This document shows positions 60,669-64,000 of a stretch of DNA of 64,000 nucleotides, in pieces; the stretch's first letter is position 1; each line of letters opens with the position of its first letter. Under the pieces are notes generated by a model. The model did not search any database. It saw only the letters and a program-made list of their open reading frames with translations, and was not told the origin of the DNA. The position numbers and the translations under genes are program-made. The stretch comes from Ferruginibacter sp. (GTDB lineage: Bacteria; Bacteroidota; Bacteroidia; Chitinophagales; Chitinophagaceae): NCBI GenBank assembly GCA_025963635.1, contig JAOQAK010000081.1, positions 1 to 64,000 on the forward strand. The letters run 5' to 3'.

Positions 60669-61196
60669 TTACCAGCTGGCACTAAACCCCTTTAGGTATT
60701 CAGGGAAATTTTTTGTCTTGTAAAATCCATCGCCAAAAAATCGGAGCGGGGATTCAATTTCCTTGGGTTTTAAATAGCCTGCGAGCGGCGCCGGTTTTGC
60801 ATCTGGCGTTACCAAAAATACGGTAGTGGGATAACTCAATTGCCCGTTCAGTAAATACAAAGCCAGTTCGTTGATTTTATACTGCGCATTGTAACCATAT
60901 TTTTTTCCGCGCCATTCAATTCCCTCCTGGGTTTCTGCATCAAATTTTACAGCATAGTATTTTTCATTGATATAGGCTGCAACCTTCTCATTGCCATATG
61001 TTTCTTTATCCATCACTTTGCACCAGCCGCACCAGCCCGTGTACACATCTACAATGATCGGTTTGGGATTTTTGGCGTAAGCCTCCTGCATCCGGGCAAA
61101 ACTCAGCCATTCAATTTTCTCCTTGCCAATTGTACAAAAGGAAACAATCATCACCAGCATTAGGGACAGCCCAAAAAAAGCGGTAACCTTTTTCAT
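60669..61196 (-). CDS. secreted thioredoxin-fold protein
   Basis: A 175-residue protein with a signal peptide (ends near VSFCTIG, possibly lipid-modified) and a thioredoxin-like domain with YTGWCGWCKVMDKE (CGWC), as in the DUF255/thioredoxin_7 type. LSYPTTVFLVTPDAK carries the cis-Pro. A role in envelope thiol chemistry is inferred. Divergent from ubiX; it is the second such protein in the window. Confidence 0.88.
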   Translation of the reverse strand: MKKVTAFFGLSLMLVMIVSFCTIGKEKIEWLSFARMQEAYAKNPKPIIVDVYTGWCGWCKVMDKETYGNEKVAAYINEKYYAVKFDAETQEGIEWRGKKYGYNAQYKINELALYLLNGQLSYPTTVFLVTPDAKPAPLAGYLKPKEIESPLRFFGDGFYKTKNFPEYLKGFSASW

Positions 61197-61242
61197 ACAA
61201 TATATGTTTAGTAGCTTACACCACGAATTTAACTACAAATTA

Positions 61243-61824
61243 ATGAATAAAATTGTTATTGCCATTACAGGAGCAAGTGGTTCATTGTATGCAAAGCTCC
61301 TGCTGGACAAGTTAATGGGTTTGCAGGACCAATGGACTGAGTTATCCGTTATCTTAACCGAAAATGCCAAACTTGTCTGGAAAACTGAACTGGAGAATAC
61401 AGATTATTTGAACTATCCTGTAAAATATTTTGGTCAGCAGGATTTTATGGCTCCTTTTGCTTCCGGCAGCGGTCAATACAATACCATGATCATTATCCCT
61501 TGCAGCATGGGCACATTAGGGAGAATCGCTACGGGAATCAGCAACGACCTTATATCGAGGGCTGCCGACGTGGTATTGAAAGAAAGACGGAAATTGATTT
61601 GCGTGGTAAGAGACACTCCTTATAGCCTGGTTCATATTCGCAATATGGAAACCATTACGCTTGCGGGCGGCATCATTGCTCCGGCAACGCCATCATTTTA
61701 TAGTAAGCCCGCTACTATCGAAGCAGTGGCGGCAACGGTGGTGGACAGAATCCTGGACCTGGCCGGACTGAATATCAAAACATACAGATGGGGAAACTTC
61801 ACAACTTCCGGAGAAGGCTCTTAA
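61243..61824 (+). CDS. ubiX: flavin prenyltransferase UbiX
   Basis: A 193-residue enzyme that makes prenylated FMN for UbiD-type decarboxylases. FMN motif ITGASGSLYAKLLL, then ASGSGQYNTMIIIPCSMGTLGRIATG and RRKLICVVRDTPYSLVHIRNM are typical. The frame begins further upstream (61123), overlapping the divergent thioredoxin gene, but the ATG at 61243 matches the family. ubiD is not in the window. Confidence 0.94.
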   Translation: MNKIVIAITGASGSLYAKLLLDKLMGLQDQWTELSVILTENAKLVWKTELENTDYLNYPVKYFGQQDFMAPFASGSGQYNTMIIIPCSMGTLGRIATGISNDLISRAADVVLKERRKLICVVRDTPYSLVHIRNMETITLAGGIIAPATPSFYSKPATIEAVAATVVDRILDLAGLNIKTYRWGNFTTSGEGS

Positions 61825-61826
61825 AA

Positions 61827-62492
61827 TCACCTCAGGTCTACTACTTCTACTCCGGGATATTTCTTAGCATCGAACAGGAACTGGGAATCATTTACCGGGG
61901 CGCTTGTATTCATTTTAGCTACTGAATAGGTATAAATGTTGCCTGCTTTTTCATATACTTTGGTACTGCTGATAATCTGCGTTTTCTTGTCTACAAATAT
62001 CAATACCTTAAAAAATGGCTTGCTTTTATCAATCGGCGTCAATTCTATTGGCTGAAGGAGTTTACCGCCGGATTTAACTTCATCATTCAACTTGTATAGA
62101 AAATCTTTATCGTAGAAATTGGTGAATATTTTCTGCGGCGTAATTGAATTAGCGGTAGGATCAATTTTAGTAATGGTTAATTCATTGGCCGCTTTATCAT
62201 AGGTGGAAACATTACTTCCGTCACAAAATATTTCTTGTCCCGTTACGCTAACCCGGTATTTTGTCCCTTTCATATAAACCGTTCCTGATTTGGTGCCGAG
62301 GGTTTTACCTGCGCTATTCTCGATCTTAAGTGAAAAAGAAGATTGTACAGACTTAAAGGTTTTGAACTTTGCACTTACAGCGTCCAGCAATTTTTTTGCA
62401 TCCGGATCATTTTTCCCCATCCCCTTTGGCTGGGCATTCACCGCCACCATTCCAACGAACAATAAAACAATGCTAAGCGTAAAATTCTTCAT
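61827..62492 (-). CDS. lolA: outer-membrane lipoprotein carrier LolA
   Basis: A 221-residue periplasmic chaperone that moves lipoproteins from the inner to the outer membrane. The signal MKNFTLSIVLLFVGMVAVNA is cleaved; the mature protein has ILDAVSAKFKTFKS-like and FSLKIEN strands, YRVSVTGQEIFCDGSNVSTYD and a C-terminal sheet typical of LolA. The ubiX gene ends 2 bases from its stop, on the other strand. A -7 box lies upstream. Confidence 0.9.
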   Translation of the reverse strand: MKNFTLSIVLLFVGMVAVNAQPKGMGKNDPDAKKLLDAVSAKFKTFKSVQSSFSLKIENSAGKTLGTKSGTVYMKGTKYRVSVTGQEIFCDGSNVSTYDKAANELTITKIDPTANSITPQKIFTNFYDKDFLYKLNDEVKSGGKLLQPIELTPIDKSKPFFKVLIFVDKKTQIISSTKVYEKAGNIYTYSVAKMNTSAPVNDSQFLFDAKKYPGVEVVDLR

Positions 62493-62529
62493 ATGATTGT
62501 ATTTTAAAACGACCTTTTTATAGGAGCCG

Positions 62530-62537
62530 CAAAGATA
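62530..62537 (-). promoter_or_regulatory. -7 promoter box of lolA
   Basis: TATCTTTG on the minus strand, 37 bases before the lolA ATG at 62492. Confidence 0.6.
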
Positions 62538-62731
62538 AGAGAATAGACCCGTTTATATAAAGGCGGTTTAAGTCGCCTTAGGGCGTAACTGTTAATAGTA
62601 AGCTAAAGAAAAATATTTGCATCGCCGACCTACGTAAATTTCGAGGCAATGCGTACTTTGCAATTACTTCAACACTCAGCATACCCCAACCCAACTATTG
62701 ATCCAATTGGTTATCATTAATTCATTTTAAC

Positions 62732-63931
62732 ATGATGGAAAGAAATATTGCCCTGTCCCAACGGGAAAATGCTCACCCTTCCAGGTTTACGTTGCTTCTT
62801 TGGTGGCTTTCAACAGCAGAAAAAGAGCTGCTCGCAGATGCGGTAGTTGACCGGAACAGGTACAAAATAGTGGGTATGACGGTGCTGGCGACCTGGGCGT
62901 TCGCTACTTTAGCATGGACCTATTTTTTCAGCACTGTTACCGGAAATGCATGGCTGGCGATACCGCTGGGGATTTTTATGGGCGGCATCATACTTACCAT
63001 CGACCGTGCATTGATTAAGGGAATTAATAAGTATAATAAAACCAGGTTATTGCCCTTGCTCTTTAGAGGATTGCTGGCCGTTACCATCGGCGTGTTCATG
63101 GCACAGCCCGCATTATTGTATATGTTTAAAAAGGAGATCAGGCTGCAAACATCACTGGACAATGAGAAAAAGAAACAATTTAAAAGACAGGAACTCGACT
63201 CTTTATTTAAAAACAGGAAACTTGAATTACTCGCTTACAAACGACAATTGCAAAATGAAGATGAAGCCAAATACAATGATGTGACCGCCGCCAGGAATAA
63301 TTTTTTAGCGGAAACAGATGGCAGCGGGGGCACAGGTAAAATAGGTATCAAAGACATCGCCATTGCCAAAAGGAATGAATATCAGAAAATAGATGGGGAA
63401 TATCAATCACTGCTTGCAGCGAACCAGCCAAAAATTGCCCAAACCGACAATGAGCTAAAGATCATCGGGGAAAAAATAAAAAAGGAAGAAGACGCGTTTA
63501 CGAATTACTTTAACGACGGGTTTTTAACGCAGATAGAGGCATTGAACAACCTCATAAAAGATAATAGCGCATTAAAATACAGGTACTATTTGCTGGTAAT
63601 TATTCTTTTACTGATTGAACTGATGCCGGTGATCGCCAAAACATTGTTACCCGCAGGCACTTACGATGAAAAAGTTTTGCTGAGAGAAAAGATGGAGAAA
63701 GAGATTGCGACCAGCAATATCCAGAAAGAGCAGGAACTAAAGGAATTATACAACACACTTGCACAACAAAATGACAAAGAGGCAATTACAGCTTTCTTCA
63801 GTTTAACGAAAGATGATAGGAATGATAAACTAAAAGCGTTTAGTAAATTATGGAGAGAAGAGCAACATCAAACTTTCGATGGGCTATGGGAGCGAATGAA
63901 AAATGAGATTTTAAGCAAACAGGAAAATTAG
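62732..63931 (+). CDS. DUF4407 domain membrane protein
   Basis: A 399-residue protein of the DUF4407 family. Three helices cluster near the N-terminus (~48-67, 73-92 with DRALIKG after it, 108-129) and a fourth near residue 290 (YYLLVIILLLIELMPVIAK). Between helices 3 and 4 lies a long coiled coil of about 150 residues with many Lys and Glu, and another follows. Function is unknown. ATG 62735 is an alternative start. Confidence 0.88.
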   Translation: MMERNIALSQRENAHPSRFTLLLWWLSTAEKELLADAVVDRNRYKIVGMTVLATWAFATLAWTYFFSTVTGNAWLAIPLGIFMGGIILTIDRALIKGINKYNKTRLLPLLFRGLLAVTIGVFMAQPALLYMFKKEIRLQTSLDNEKKKQFKRQELDSLFKNRKLELLAYKRQLQNEDEAKYNDVTAARNNFLAETDGSGGTGKIGIKDIAIAKRNEYQKIDGEYQSLLAANQPKIAQTDNELKIIGEKIKKEEDAFTNYFNDGFLTQIEALNNLIKDNSALKYRYYLLVIILLLIELMPVIAKTLLPAGTYDEKVLLREKMEKEIATSNIQKEQELKELYNTLAQQNDKEAITAFFSLTKDDRNDKLKAFSKLWREEQHQTFDGLWERMKNEILSKQEN

Positions 63932-63963
63932 TACCGTGTTGAATGTAATGTGAGCTTTGATTC

Positions 63964-63997
63964 GTGAATGGTCAATCGTGAATTATTGACCATTCAC
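63964..63997. repeat. perfect 13-bp hairpin near the window end
   Basis: GTGAATGGTCAAT and its exact complement enclose an 8-nt loop, 32 bases after the DUF4407 gene. It could be its terminator, but the T-run cannot be judged because the window ends. It also resembles the ATTCGTGA-type repeats. Confidence 0.65.
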
Positions 63998-64000
63998 CAT

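Overview
The window looks like chromosomal DNA of a Bacteroidota bacterium, most likely a member of the Chitinophagaceae. This rests on many promoters with the Bacteroidota -7 box (TAnnTTTG) a few bases before start codons, few clear Shine-Dalgarno sites, families largely confined to the phylum (DUF4249, DUF4294, DUF1599, DUF4407, SusC-like TonB receptors with a carboxypeptidase-like N-terminal domain), a bacillithiol gene, and the local order ribH / TPR gene / recF / dciA. Genus and species cannot be named from the sequence alone.

Layout. Positions 1-1404 hold a compact minus-strand row of small unknown genes that looks like the end of a mobile element. It is followed, before gyrA, by a dif-like XerCD site and a ParB-binding parS palindrome only 50 bp apart. 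1750-10918 is mixed housekeeping: gyrA, a saccharopine dehydrogenase-like reductase, an antitoxin/PIN-toxin pair, a sirtuin, an EVE protein, two secreted ferritin-like proteins and tatA. 11169-14155 is a His-rich small membrane protein and a TonB-dependent receptor. 14524-28037 is core metabolism and DNA maintenance: lutA-like, ribH, a TPR protein, pdhA, recF, dciA, an ABC permease, a DoxX-family protein, folP, an FKBP isomerase, an NrnA-like phosphoesterase, ndk and a GAF kinase. 28057-44511 has a radical SAM protein, an agmatinase-like enzyme, ccmE-ccmF, bshB1, a fatty acid desaturase, glnS, tRNA-Cys, a nucleoside phosphorylase, dapF, a CorA transporter and a Nudix hydrolase. 44605-51923 has an M1 peptidase, an RMDN/TPR-like protein, folB, trxB, a DUF4249 lipoprotein and a subtilase.

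52114-58891 is the most system-like region. A minus-strand cluster encodes a DUF4382 lipoprotein, a Rieske protein, a thioredoxin, an ApbE flavin transferase, a DUF4266 lipoprotein ending in a Gly/Cys tail, and a DUF3570 outer-membrane barrel. The thioredoxin, ApbE and DUF4266 genes overlap each other. It reads as an envelope redox or cofactor-attachment system of unknown role. Divergent from it is an ECF sigma factor coupled by a 4-base overlap to a membrane protein with a barrel-like C-terminus. The right end has an APC permease, a second thioredoxin, ubiX, lolA and a DUF4407 protein.

Between genes there are several repeat families: a MITE-like palindrome (two copies), a ~117-bp inverted repeat on both sides of trxB, and short 7-16 nt imperfect tandem repeats lying directly against the stop codons of at least six genes. 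No rRNA, CRISPR array or intact transposase was found.
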